Assembly: GCF_026712245.1 (NCBI RefSeq)
Contig: NZ_JAPPUY010000003.1
Coordinates: forward strand, 1 to 64,000
From: Roseateles hydrophilus
GTDB taxonomy: Bacteria > Pseudomonadota > Gammaproteobacteria > Burkholderiales > Burkholderiaceae_C
Direction of reading: 5' to 3'
Length of the DNA: 64,000 nt
Below are positions 34,229 to 41,944 of this stretch, piece by piece. Numbering within the stretch: the first letter of the stretch is position 1; each line of letters starts with the position of its first letter. Below the pieces are notes generated by a model. The model was not told where the DNA came from, did no database searches, and saw only the letters and a list, made by a program, of their open reading frames with translations. Both the position numbers and the translations under genes were made by a program.

Positions 34229-35776
34229 ATGCCGGGTTCAAGTGCGTTGGAAATCATCAAGGCTGGTCTGCGCGAGAGGCTTTGGCAGGAGCCGGACTCG
34301 GCGGCGACCAATGACTACTACTGGCGGCGTAAAACGCGTGCGGACGACGAAGGCGTGCATCGCTTCGTGGCGCCCGATGTTGCGGGGCCCCAGGGCCAGC
34401 GGTTGTGGGCGTGGTTGGCAGGCTTTGGCCAGGCGTGGAACTTGCCGCGTGGGCCGGAGAATGCGGAGCAGGCTCGGCGTGATTTCAACTGGCTCGGCAG
34501 TCCTGGCAGCCCTGTGGCGCAGACGTCCTACCACATGGCCTGCGCGCTTGAGCTTCTGGGCGTTTCTCTCGTTAGCAAAGAATCTATCGCTCGATTGCTG
34601 GAGATCGGCGCACCGAGTGATCCTGCAAAGGTGTTTCATGGGCCCGATCGTGAATGGATCAAGCGGGTCTGGAACGGCATCTACGCGCTCATGGAGCAGT
34701 GCCTTCTGGCCGTGGACGCGAAGGTCGAAGACCTGCCTGAAGCATGCTTCGCGCCACTTCGACGTGACGGCACTGATCGGACCGTGCAGGCATTCAAGCG
34801 TTGGGGCAAGGGCGGCTACGCTGACTGGCGCGAGTTCACGGCAGCCTTGGGCAAGGACGATGTGTGGTGCCTCAATCTGAAGAGCACACCGAACGCCTAC
34901 TGGCACCCGATCATCCGGATCTGGGCCTGCCATCGCCCGTATCACACAGTTGCTGTGCCCTTTCAGCCTGTCTTGGCCGAAAGCTGGGTCGGCCGTTGTC
35001 GACGGCCCGAAGGCGAAGTTGGCTTCCCACAGAAAGACGCGCCCTGGGGCCGGCAGCCAAGCTTCGTGTCCCCCATCGCCCTTTTGATCGCGGCCATGGC
35101 GATGGACAAATACATTTCATCCGACAAGGCAAAGCTTCGGCGTCTGGAGGAATTCATGAAAAACCAGAATGCGTTGTTCGGCGTGGTGCGCATCGGTGAC
35201 AACTGGGCTCCGGACGACGTCTTTGCGCGCATCAGCCAGTTGCGCCTGCTGGCGCAGGGCCGTGTGATGGGCGCTCCCTTGAATCCGGCAGGGCCGCAGG
35301 AGCGACCCGGTGCGCGCTTCTTGGCCAGCCCCGAGAAGCAGTCGAATCAATCGATGCTCGCTGGCGCACAGGGCGTCGTCCAGGCCGTTAGGCTCAGGCC
35401 GCCCACCTTCCATGGGAACGACCGCTCCACTTTGGCGGTCAGAATTCCATACGCGGCGCTGGGTACGGCGTTGGACGACGTCCTGGCGCAATGGGTGCTG
35501 GACGGCCCCGCTTGTTTCGTGGACGTTCTAGACGATGCGACCCTGGTGCACGAAGCCGTGTTCCTGGCGGAGGTGGAAGCTGTAGACCGCGCGGAACCTG
35601 CCGCCGACGCCATTGAACTGCTCCTGCGGCCTCGCCCACCGGCATGCAGCCGCTTGCTGCGGCATTGGGAAGGGACAATCCCCGACCATGCCCTGCAGTA
35701 CGAATGCTGGCTTGTCAACGCCGCTGCAAATCCGCAAGTCATGCAGCCGATGCTGCTGCTGCGGGTCACGATGTAG
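34229..35776 (+). CDS. unrecognised partner of the TPR-CHAT protease
   Basis: A 515-residue protein from the ATG at 34229 (GGGAG seven bases upstream); a TTG at 34202 overlapping the CHAT stop is an alternative. It begins MPGSSALEIIKAGLRERLWQ. No signal peptide or known motif. It is tryptophan-rich in the first 260 residues (RLWAWLAGFGQAWNLP, DREWIKRVWNGIYALMEQCL) and has a helix SPIALLIAAMAMDKYISSDK near the middle; the last 130 residues look beta-rich (STLAVRIPYAALGTALDDVL). Tight spacing behind the CHAT gene suggests a substrate, regulator or effector. Several arginine-rich loops could be protease sites, but none can be assigned. Confidence 0.7.
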   Translation: MPGSSALEIIKAGLRERLWQEPDSAATNDYYWRRKTRADDEGVHRFVAPDVAGPQGQRLWAWLAGFGQAWNLPRGPENAEQARRDFNWLGSPGSPVAQTSYHMACALELLGVSLVSKESIARLLEIGAPSDPAKVFHGPDREWIKRVWNGIYALMEQCLLAVDAKVEDLPEACFAPLRRDGTDRTVQAFKRWGKGGYADWREFTAALGKDDVWCLNLKSTPNAYWHPIIRIWACHRPYHTVAVPFQPVLAESWVGRCRRPEGEVGFPQKDAPWGRQPSFVSPIALLIAAMAMDKYISSDKAKLRRLEEFMKNQNALFGVVRIGDNWAPDDVFARISQLRLLAQGRVMGAPLNPAGPQERPGARFLASPEKQSNQSMLAGAQGVVQAVRLRPPTFHGNDRSTLAVRIPYAALGTALDDVLAQWVLDGPACFVDVLDDATLVHEAVFLAEVEAVDRAEPAADAIELLLRPRPPACSRLLRHWEGTIPDHALQYECWLVNAAANPQVMQPMLLLRVTM

Positions 35777-35884
35777 CCAGGACGAGGGTTTTGGCCAGGC
35801 AGCGGGTTTCCCCACACGAGGCCAGACGACGCGCATCCCAATTCTCAAAATCTGCTGTGCCCTTTCACCCTCAGGAGCACAGCC

Positions 35885-36562
35885 ATGAAAACCGACCAAA
35901 CCCCGCGACGTCGGGTCGACTCGAACATCCTCCTTTACGCCGCCCAACTGATCAACACCTGCCTACGGCACGGCCACGATACCGACACGGTCCTCGCCGC
36001 TCTGCTGCTTGCCGCCGATGCCCATGCGGGTCAGACGCGCGAGTCCGACGGGCGTCCGTACGTCAGCCATTCGATCGTCGTGGCAACCCTGGTTGCTACG
36101 TGGGGTGCGTCTACTACTGCAGTGGTCGTGGGCTTGTTGCACGACGTCGTCGAGGACGCGCCCGGCTTCGAGCCCTGTATCGAGACCATGTTCGGCGAGA
36201 AGGTCGCCGCGATGGTCAGCGCGCTTTCCAAGAAGAGCAAGGAAGTCCTGGCGACGCGTCGTGAAAGGATTGAGGAGCAAAGGAGCCGCTTCGCGGTTGC
36301 GCTGGCCGTTCACGGCCAAGAATTGGCCTTAGTGAAGCTCGCGGATCGCCTTCACAACCTGTCGACCAGCGCCACTCTGGAGCCTGCCCGCCAGCAGCGG
36401 CTCCTCGATGAAAGCCGGGAGTACTACGCGCCGCTGGCGCTGCAACTCGGCATGTCGGAACTGGCCGGCTTGATGCTGCGTCCGGAGGCATGGAGCCAGG
36501 ACGCTCCAGCCTTGGCCCGAGTCGGCGCCGCTCATGCTAGGCACCATTCAATGGCGAGTTGA
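35885..36562 (+). CDS. small HD-domain (p)ppGpp hydrolase-like protein
   Basis: A 225-residue protein with ribosome site CTCAGGAG. It reads as the hydrolase half of RelA/SpoT or a small alarmone hydrolase: ADAHAGQTRESDGRPYVSHS, then VVVGLLHDVVEDAPGFEPCI with the HD pair and the following ED, and ALVKLADRLHNLSTSATLEP with the conserved KxADRxxN. No synthetase, TGS or ACT domains are present. It would degrade (p)ppGpp or a related pyrophosphorylated nucleotide. It follows the CHAT partner by 108 bases on the same strand and ends just before a strong hairpin, so it is probably the third gene of that operon. Confidence 0.88.
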   Translation: MKTDQTPRRRVDSNILLYAAQLINTCLRHGHDTDTVLAALLLAADAHAGQTRESDGRPYVSHSIVVATLVATWGASTTAVVVGLLHDVVEDAPGFEPCIETMFGEKVAAMVSALSKKSKEVLATRRERIEEQRSRFAVALAVHGQELALVKLADRLHNLSTSATLEPARQQRLLDESREYYAPLALQLGMSELAGLMLRPEAWSQDAPALARVGAAHARHHSMAS

Positions 36563-36602
36563 AGTTTCCTTCTCACTCACCTCACCCCGCAGCCTGTTCT
36601 CT

Positions 36603-36647
36603 GGTCGCGGTAGGGGCGGGGAGTAATTCACCGTCCCTACCGCGACC
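36603..36647 (+). terminator. 17-base-pair hairpin after the alarmone hydrolase
   Basis: GGTCGCGGTAGGGGCGG (36603-36619) pairs with CCGTCCCTACCGCGACC (36631-36647) with a single G-U and an 11-base loop. It lies 40 bases past the stop. There is no U-tract, so it may be a terminator, a 3'-end stabiliser or a protein-binding palindrome. Confidence 0.6.
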
Positions 36648-37039
36648 CGCGAAGTCGCCCAGGGCGCATACGCACTCCTGAGCCAACCGACCGCACGAGG
36701 GAATGCGCACCGTTTTGCCGTGCCTACATCTAGTACATCAACGAGCAGGCCGCTCCCAAGTAGATCGGAAAGAGCCGGCGAACGAGGACGCCCGGACCGG
36801 ACCTTCGTGGATACCTGCTTTGGGTCGATTGCTACCAGACGCGACTGGCTGCTTCCTTGCCAAGCGGCCGCGGCGGGTCCCCGCCGCTCCTCGCTGTTCC
36901 GGTCCCGCTGTTCAGGTCGGACCAGTTCGGCTGTTCATCTTGGATCGAGCTAGCGGCTAAAGTCGGGGTGAAGCACACAGCGCTGCTTTGCCTTCCCGGT
37001 ATTGGCGCAGGCGAGGTGCTCTGGGGCGCTTGAGTGACC
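36648..37039. other. intergenic region
   Basis: About 390 bases with only weak overlapping open frames; no supported gene. Confidence 0.4.
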
Positions 37040-37231
37040 ATGGAGGCCCACTTTGCCAACCCGGTCTTGGTGGTCACCTTCACCTTCGAATTGTGTGAAG
37101 TGAACCGGGTGCCGGAGCCGTTTTCGCCGGCGCTCATCGCGGTCGCTGGGCTGACCGCGGCATGGGGACGACGCGCCGCCCGGAGACCGGCCGAGGCTCA
37201 GCAGTTCGCGGCGGGGCAATCGAACCGCTAG
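37040..37231 (+). pseudogene. PEP-CTERM protein C-terminal remnant
   Basis: The frame encodes a strand FANPVLVVTFTFELCEVNR followed by VPEPFSPALIAVAGLTAAWG and RRAARR: the tripartite exosortase sorting signal (PEP, hydrophobic helix, basic tail). There is no signal peptide or body upstream in frame, so this is the tail of a deleted PEP-CTERM gene. A read-through tail of about 16 residues follows the basic motif. Confidence 0.65.
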
Positions 37232-37446
37232 TCGCTACTTGGCTGCAGGCTTGCCAGCCAATCGAGCCAGTCATGGTGGAGCGCTGCGGGCTCAACACCT
37301 TCGACAAGCAAACGAGCCTGTCGGCTCGACAACCACGACCAGAGTTCCTCGCGCCAAGGCTGAGGCACATCGCTCAGGACGACATACTGGGTCCCCAGCG
37401 AGGTGCTTCGAGTTGGGACCAGTTCAAGCGCATCGATGGATCGCAT
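37228..37446 (-). CDS. hypothetical 72-residue protein
   Basis: The protein begins MRSIDALELVPTRSTSLGTQ and contains VPQPWREELWSWLSSRQARL and HDWLDWLASLQP, a compact Trp-rich helical pattern that I associate with small conserved Burkholderiales proteins of unknown function. The ATG at 37446 lies immediately after the U-tract of a factor-independent terminator that closes the two upstream minus-strand genes, so the gene would be expressed only by read-through or from a promoter inside those genes. The frame remains open upstream through the terminator, but that part looks non-coding. Confidence 0.55.
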   Translation of the reverse strand: MRSIDALELVPTRSTSLGTQYVVLSDVPQPWREELWSWLSSRQARLLVEGVEPAALHHDWLDWLASLQPSSD

Positions 37447-37474
37447 AAAAGAAAGCCCCGGACGAGCCGGGGCT
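37447..37474 (-). terminator. factor-independent terminator
   Basis: On the minus strand: AGCCCCGG, loop CTCGT, CCGGGGCT, then TTCTTTT. An eight-base GC stem with a U-rich tail is a textbook intrinsic terminator for the minus-strand small genes at 37502-37928. Its T-tract ends directly at the ATG of the next gene (37446). Confidence 0.85.
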
Positions 37475-37501
37475 GTAAATTGCCCTGGGAAGGGCTCCTG
37501 C

Positions 37502-37726
37502 TCAGGGAGGAAAAGCAGGGGGCCGAAGCCCAAGGGTACTGTAGCGAGGGTGTGTATCCCGCGTGGTGTGGAAAGCCGCAGCCAGACGAGGGGCAAAGTT
37601 GGGGCCGGCGGTGAGGGTCATGACCACGCCGCCCAGCGCGTCGAGCGCGTTGATCTGGTTGGTCGCAGGCTCGCGGGCCCAGCGGCTCACGGGCAACCGT
37701 TCATGGCAATAGCGCTGCTCAAGCAT
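37502..37726 (-). CDS. hypothetical 74-residue protein
   Basis: Starts MLEQRYCHERLPVSRWAREP and its start overlaps the stop of the upstream 69-residue gene (eight bases shared), indicating coupled translation. The segment NQINALDALGGVVMTLTAGP is followed by a Pro/Arg-rich tail. No domain recognised. The transcript is closed 28 bases later by the terminator at 37447-37474. Confidence 0.5.
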   Translation of the reverse strand: MLEQRYCHERLPVSRWAREPATNQINALDALGGVVMTLTAGPNFAPRLAAAFHTTRDTHPRYSTLGLRPPAFPP

Positions 37727-37928
37727 GCTGCACCTCCTGGGCGATCTGGCGCACGTCGAAGGCGGTGTCCACCCAGTCGCCCCAGCTGGATTCCTTCACC
37801 ACGACGCTATCCAGGAATCGCTCAGCATCGCGACTGTCGGTAGCCACATGCGTCAGCGTGACGCGCCTGATGGTGTCTCGGAGCTGGATCACTGAGGCAT
37901 GGGCGAGCGAGGCGAGTTGGGTGCGCAT
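37719..37928 (-). CDS. hypothetical 69-residue protein
   Basis: Begins MRTQLASLAHASVIQLRDTI behind a ribosome site (CCGGAGAC). It is helical with an acidic C-terminal part (KESSWGDWVDTAFDVRQIAQ). First gene of a small coupled pair. Its upstream region contains the G-run cluster at 37991-38017. Function unknown; the size and pairing would fit a small regulatory or toxin-antitoxin-like pair, but no family was recognised. Confidence 0.55.
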   Translation of the reverse strand: MRTQLASLAHASVIQLRDTIRRVTLTHVATDSRDAERFLDSVVVKESSWGDWVDTAFDVRQIAQEVQHA

Positions 37929-37990
37929 GGCTGTCTCCGGGCGATGGAGTCAGTCTCGGCGCCGGTGCTCGCGGGGGATATCGCCCTGAA

Positions 37991-38017
37991 GGGGGAATGA
38001 AGGGGGATGGGGGCGGG
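37991..38017 (+). promoter_or_regulatory. G-quadruplex-type G-run cluster
   Basis: Runs of 5, 5, 5 and 3 guanines with spacers of 6, 2 and 1 bases on the plus strand, followed at 38021-38035 by C-runs that could pair with the G-runs (GGGGGAT at 38002 with ATCCCCC at 38021). It lies between the yedK-like gene and the start of the 69-residue gene, both on the minus strand. Confidence 0.5.
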
Positions 38018-38052
38018 CGTATCCCCCTGTCTCCCCCTTTTGGGGGGGCGCG

Positions 38053-38763
38053 CTAGAAGAGCGGTGGCTCAGCGTCGAGGTTGCCGGCTTCCGGCAGCGG
38101 CCTCGGCTTGGCTTTGGCCCGCGGCGCCAGCGGCTTGGGCTCAGCCTCCAGCAGCTCGGCGGGGAACTGCTTCATGAAGCTGGGGGCGGCTTCGACGGAG
38201 CAATTCAGCCAGGCGTCGAAGTCTGCCGGGTGCAGGATGACAGGCATGCGCTTCTCGTCTTCCGGCCGGTGGAAGCGGCGGTACAGCGCATGGTCATCGG
38301 CGTTGACGGTGAGCATCGTGTACGTCGGCACGCGCTCGCCTGTCTTGGGGTCAATCCACATGCCCCACAGGCCAGCGACGCCCATCGGGCCGCTGACAGG
38401 GCGAATCGCCCAGCGAACTGCCTTGCCAGTCTCCCAGCAGGGCTCGTACAGCTCTTCGGCGGGGATGATGCACCAGCGCCGCTTGCGCCAGGCCTCGCGG
38501 AAGCTGGGTTTCTCCGCGGCCGTCTCCGAGCGGCAGTTGTAGGTCTTGCGCCCGAGCAGCATGTCCTTCGACCAGTGCGGCAGCAACCCGTACTGGCCGG
38601 CCATCGCCTCGCGCCCAGCTGCTTCTTTGTCGTCAGCGCGCACGATGAACGGAGCTCGGTAGCCAGGCCATGTTTCGACCGGCGTCTCATCGTCTGGACG
38701 TACGACCCCGAAGTGCGCCAGCAGGCGGTCCTCAAGGGTCACAGGCTTGTAGTTCGAGCACAT
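38053..38763 (-). CDS. yedK: SRAP-domain protein YedK/HMCES-like
   Basis: A 236-residue protein beginning MCSNYKPVTLEDRLLAHFGV; removal of Met exposes the catalytic Cys2, which forms a thiazolidine link to abasic sites in single-stranded DNA. Other family blocks: NCRSETAAEKPSFREAWRKR, RWCIIPAEELYEP with the active-site glutamate, GLWGMWIDPKTGE, TMLTVNADDHALYRRFH and RMPVILHPADFDAWL with the conserved histidine. It shields abasic sites during replication. The C-terminal 25 residues are a Pro/Lys tail. It is divergent from the BLUF gene. No LexA box was found at its start although relatives are often SOS-linked. Confidence 0.95.
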   Translation of the reverse strand: MCSNYKPVTLEDRLLAHFGVVRPDDETPVETWPGYRAPFIVRADDKEAAGREAMAGQYGLLPHWSKDMLLGRKTYNCRSETAAEKPSFREAWRKRRWCIIPAEELYEPCWETGKAVRWAIRPVSGPMGVAGLWGMWIDPKTGERVPTYTMLTVNADDHALYRRFHRPEDEKRMPVILHPADFDAWLNCSVEAAPSFMKQFPAELLEAEPKPLAPRAKAKPRPLPEAGNLDAEPPLF

Positions 38764-38925
38764 AGCGTGGAGTTTGGCTGTTCCGTCTGCCGATTCAACC
38801 GCCCACCATCGCCCTCAGACGCAGCTCAACAGGCCAGGCTCAAACAACCTCACGGCTGCCAGCCTGACAACGAACCCCTAGCATCCCCAGCCCGAAAGAC
38901 TTGGTGCTGTTCACAGGAGCCCCGC

Positions 38926-39357
38926 ATGTTGATCCGCATGATCTACGCCAGCCGCAGCGCCGGTGTTCTGGGGCCAGCCGATGTCAAGGACATCGTGCGC
39001 AGCTCCGTTCGCAACAACGCACCGCTGGGAGTCACCGGCGCGCTGATTCTGTCCAACGGGATCTTCCTGCAGTGCCTGGAGGGCGACCACCTGGCCGTGA
39101 ATGCGCTCTACCACCGCATCCTGCTCGACCCGCGCCATCGCGAGCCTGCCATCCTGGCGTTCAGCGAAGTGGACGCGCGCCTCTACGGAGCCTGGAACAT
39201 GGGCTTGGTGCCCACGACCGATGCAAACCGTCGGGTGTTTCTCAAATACTCCCCTCAGGCTGAATTCGACCCGTACGGCATGCGGCCGCAGGCTCTAGAG
39301 GCGCTGTTTGCCGAGCTCGTCGCAGAAGCGCGCGTGATCACTGCCCTGGGAGCGTGA
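38926..39357 (+). CDS. short BLUF-domain blue-light photoreceptor
   Basis: A 143-residue protein from the ATG at 38926 with ribosome site ACAGGAG; the long upstream open frame is antisense to yedK. It is essentially one BLUF domain: MLIRMIYASRS (Tyr7), RNNAPLGVTGALILSNG (Asn31), IFLQCLEGDHLAVNALYHRI (Gln49) and LYGAWNMGLVP (Trp90, Met92). The Tyr-Asn-Gln-Trp-Met spacing (24, 42, 83 and 85 residues from the Tyr) is the same as in AppA. It should bind FAD and sense blue light, passing the signal by protein-protein contact because no output domain is attached. No dedicated partner is evident; yedK is divergent, 162 bases away. Confidence 0.95.
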   Translation: MLIRMIYASRSAGVLGPADVKDIVRSSVRNNAPLGVTGALILSNGIFLQCLEGDHLAVNALYHRILLDPRHREPAILAFSEVDARLYGAWNMGLVPTTDANRRVFLKYSPQAEFDPYGMRPQALEALFAELVAEARVITALGA

Positions 39358-39473
39358 CGCGGCGGCCGTCAACTAACAGCCGTAGCCATCTGTTGAGCTG
39401 TTGGCGCGGCATCGCTGGCCGCTGTCCTTTAGGAATGACGGTCCCGCAACTGCCGGGCAGGTCACTTGCTCAA

Positions 39474-39830
39474 TCAGGACTCAACCCTGAACTCTTCACG
39501 CTGCCGTCCGGCGGCCACATACTGGGCCAGCCATCTCGCGGGCTGGCCTCGGCCGCTCCATGTATTGGCAGGGTTGGCGGGGTCGCGATAGAGGACACGC
39601 ACGTTCGACGTCGATGCGTTGGTCGTACCCCGCTGCTTGGCCTCGGTGTAAGGAAGCAGGGCCTTGATGCCCTCTTCGACGCTGAATGCAGCGGCTTGCA
39701 ACTTCTTGGCATAGCCATCCGCTAGAACTTTCAGCTCTTCATCGCGCTTACCGGCGATCTCCTGCTCCAGCTTGGCCCTCAGGGATACCAGCTCGGCATA
39801 CGACATCTTGCCAACGTCAACGTCTGCCAT
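39474..39830 (-). CDS. H-NS-family nucleoid protein
   Basis: A 118-residue protein starting at the ATG at 39830 (GGAAGAAG just upstream): MADVDVGKMSYAELVSLRAK. An N-terminal coiled coil for oligomerisation (LEQEIAGKRDEELKVLADGY) is joined by a Thr/Ser-rich linker to the H-NS DNA-binding domain, VRVLYRDPANPANTWSGRGQ PARWL, where SGRGQ is the minor-groove-reading loop. It should silence AT-rich foreign DNA. One of four H-NS-type genes in the window. Confidence 0.92.
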   Translation of the reverse strand: MADVDVGKMSYAELVSLRAKLEQEIAGKRDEELKVLADGYAKKLQAAAFSVEEGIKALLPYTEAKQRGTTNASTSNVRVLYRDPANPANTWSGRGQPARWLAQYVAAGRQREEFRVES

Positions 39831-40192
39831 CTTCTTCCAAGTTAGGCCGTCACATGACGGCGCCTGATCGTACGCTGGGCGGGGCAAGCGCTTTAGGCTG
39901 GCTGCTGACGGTCGGACTCCGCTAGCGAATGGCGGCGGTAGCGGTGGCGGTAAGCCGACTTTCACCCCTCAGCCGACCGTCCGACGGCTGCACTTCGAAA
40001 CCGAACCTTCGTCCCCAACGTTGATGACGAGCGGCACGAAGTCGATCGACGCGAATTCGATGACTGCTTCCTCACCCGCTGGCCGACCGTGGCCGACCCA
40101 AAGCGGAAGCAATCATCAGCGGAATGAGCAGCCCTAAAGCAGCCACTAAACATCGAGGCGAGCACGGCAAAAGTGCAGTTCACCGGCGGGGG
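39831..40192. other. intergenic region
   Basis: About 360 bases; the upstream in-frame extension of the H-NS gene looks non-coding. No gene supported. Confidence 0.4.
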
Positions 40193-40798
40193 TCAATGGT
40201 CGCCGTATAGGTTGTGGCTTTGCGCGAACCCCGTGCAGCGGTCATCGAGACTCTCAGGATCGGACCAGAACCTTTGCTCTACAAGGCGAAGTTCTTCGGC
40301 GAGGCCGCGGAAGCTAGAACCGAATAATTCGATGTCGGGAAGCATTCTGTCCCGCTCAGTTTGATCAAGTGGCACTGGCTGCTCACCAAGCAAAAGCTCC
40401 TTCGCACGAGTAAGAAGCTGAAGGGTCTGTGTAGCCTCCAACTCGAGAAGCCCATCGATCGCATGGGCATACATGTTTCCCGAGCTGTTTGCGAAGTATT
40501 GGTAGAAGCCGCCGTTGTAGACCTCGCCAATCAGGCACCTGATTGCGTAGTAGGTCTTCTCCTCCGGCCGCAATCTTGAGAAGCCATTCGGCTCGCCGTG
40601 AACTCGGCCAACAAGTCCGCGCCAGTAGATCCGTCCAGGACTCTTCTCGATTTCCCGTTCGCGTACGCGTTGCCGCTTACCTTCTTCAATTCGCTCACGG
40701 TAGCCGCCATTGCACGGCATACACAGACCGGCGTTCTTCGACGCCGTGTCAGGATGAATTAACTCACCGCAAGCAGAGCAAGGTAGGCGTTGGATCAT
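40193..40798 (-). CDS. zinc-ribbon protein with DUF4375/DMP19-like domain
   Basis: A 201-residue protein. The N-terminus has two CxxC knuckles (LPCSACGELIHPD and AGLCMPCNGGY), probably a zinc ribbon. A basic linker leads to a helical domain: EKTYYAIRCLIGEVYNGGFY, QYFANSSGNMYAHAIDGLLE and LLTRAKELLLGEQPVP. The NGGFYQYF motif is typical of DUF4375/DMP19-like proteins, a family related to a viral DNA mimic, but no biochemical role can be assigned. It is isolated, with 265 bases to the next plus-strand gene. Confidence 0.75.
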   Translation of the reverse strand: MIQRLPCSACGELIHPDTASKNAGLCMPCNGGYRERIEEGKRQRVREREIEKSPGRIYWRGLVGRVHGEPNGFSRLRPEEKTYYAIRCLIGEVYNGGFYQYFANSSGNMYAHAIDGLLELEATQTLQLLTRAKELLLGEQPVPLDQTERDRMLPDIELFGSSFRGLAEELRLVEQRFWSDPESLDDRCTGFAQSHNLYGDH

Positions 40799-41091
40799 GC
40801 GGCTTCAGTGTTCTTGCAGACAGATGCCCATCAAGTTTGCCACCGGATAGCCGCCCTTCGCCACCGGAAGCTCCTGGCCGAGTCCGGGTGCCGGCGTGCG
40901 CGCCCGGCAGCTGTCGGCCGAGCACGAATGAGCGCAACCTGGATTCGCGCGGCGGGCGCCCCCCCTAAGTCGAAGGTCCGCTGACTGCATGGCTGCCATA
41001 AATGCAAGCTATTCCAAACGCAAGGGGCCGGTTTCGCTTACGCGCAACTGGCCCCTGATGTCGAGCATTGGAACTATATACACTGACTACT

Positions 41092-41637
41092 ATGGCTGGT
41101 GACTCCTTTGAATACATTGTCCGGACTCTGTTGGAGCAAGATGGCTACTGGGTTAGGCAATCCTTCAAGGTGGACTTGACCACCAGCGAGAAGGCGTCTG
41201 TAGGAAAGCCGAACATGCCTCGTCCCGAGATTGATCTCTTGGCGCTCGACTTCAAGAGGAATCGAGTGATCTTGGTCGAGGTCAAGTCGTACCTCGACTC
41301 GTCCGGCGTCTCACTCGCAGACGTAAACCAAACTCATGCAGTGCCGCAGGGAAGATACAAGCTGTTCACGTGCAAAGCCTACGAGCAAGTTGTCATTTCT
41401 CGCGTTCATAGCATGCTTATGGCAGATGGCATGGCAGATGCGAACACTACATTTCAACTAGGCCTTGTCTTTGGTCGAATAGCAGGCAAGGATGCAGCCG
41501 CTCTTGCACACCTTGCGCGATCGAGGAAGTGGTTTTTCTGGTCGTCTAGACAGGTGAAACGACGCCTTACGGCTCAATCGCTCCGAAAGTACGAGAACGA
41601 CGCAGCGATCATTAGTGCAAAGGTCTTGCTGCGGTAA
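41092..41637 (+). CDS. PD-(D/E)XK nuclease-like protein
   Basis: A 181-residue protein from the ATG at 41092; a TTG at 41068 in frame is the alternative. TATATACACT just upstream resembles a -10 box, and no ribosome site is visible, so a very short leader is possible. The core is GDSFEYIVRTLLEQDGYWVR, then MPRPEIDLLALDFKRNRVIL and VEVKSYLDSS: acidic residue, D and ExK of the restriction-endonuclease fold. The following helix and strand fit. Stand-alone; probably a Holliday-resolvase- or restriction-type nuclease of unknown specificity. It is directly upstream of IS3 debris. Confidence 0.75.
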   Translation: MAGDSFEYIVRTLLEQDGYWVRQSFKVDLTTSEKASVGKPNMPRPEIDLLALDFKRNRVILVEVKSYLDSSGVSLADVNQTHAVPQGRYKLFTCKAYEQVVISRVHSMLMADGMADANTTFQLGLVFGRIAGKDAAALAHLARSRKWFFWSSRQVKRRLTAQSLRKYENDAAIISAKVLLR

Positions 41638-41764
41638 GGCCTTGGCTCACTAGTCATCTGTAATTCACCGCAGCCATAGCGCATTGCCGCGTGCGGCCTG
41701 ACCTGCAACCCGCCATCCGTACCAAGGCAATAGAGAAGAATCCGCGCACCCGAGAGGAAGCGCG

Positions 41765-41944
41765 ATGCGCAAAAGCAGGTACTCAGACGAACAGATCATC
41801 GGGTTCAACAAGCAGGCCGACGCCGGCATGATTGTGGCGGACCTGTGCCGCCGAGAGGGCTTCAGCTCCTTCTACAAATGGCGGGCCAAGTTCGGTGGCA
41901 TGGAGGCCAGCGACGCCAAGCGGCTGCGCGAGCTGGAAGCTGAG
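41765..41944 (+). pseudogene. truncated IS3-family orfA
   Basis: Codes for MRKSRYSDEQIIGFNKQADA, then DLCRREGFSSFYKWRAKFGG and RLRELEAE, the N-terminal HTH and leucine-zipper start of an IS3-family OrfA. Two residues expected between GFS and SFYKW (DA in common relatives) appear missing. The frame is cut at 41945 by the left end of the second MITE, and no orfA or orfB continuation follows it. Confidence 0.85.

Noticed and set aside
36832-37137. 101-codon minus-strand frame
   Set aside because: It is antisense to the PEP-CTERM tail at 37040-37231, which has a clear motif; no ribosome site or domain.
38230-38925. N-terminal extension of the BLUF gene
   Set aside because: This part of the open frame is antisense to yedK; the BLUF domain starts at 38926 with its own ribosome site.
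38764-38925. LexA box at yedK
   Set aside because: The nearest match, CTGTTCACAG, lacks the required eight-base spacing between CTGT and ACAG.
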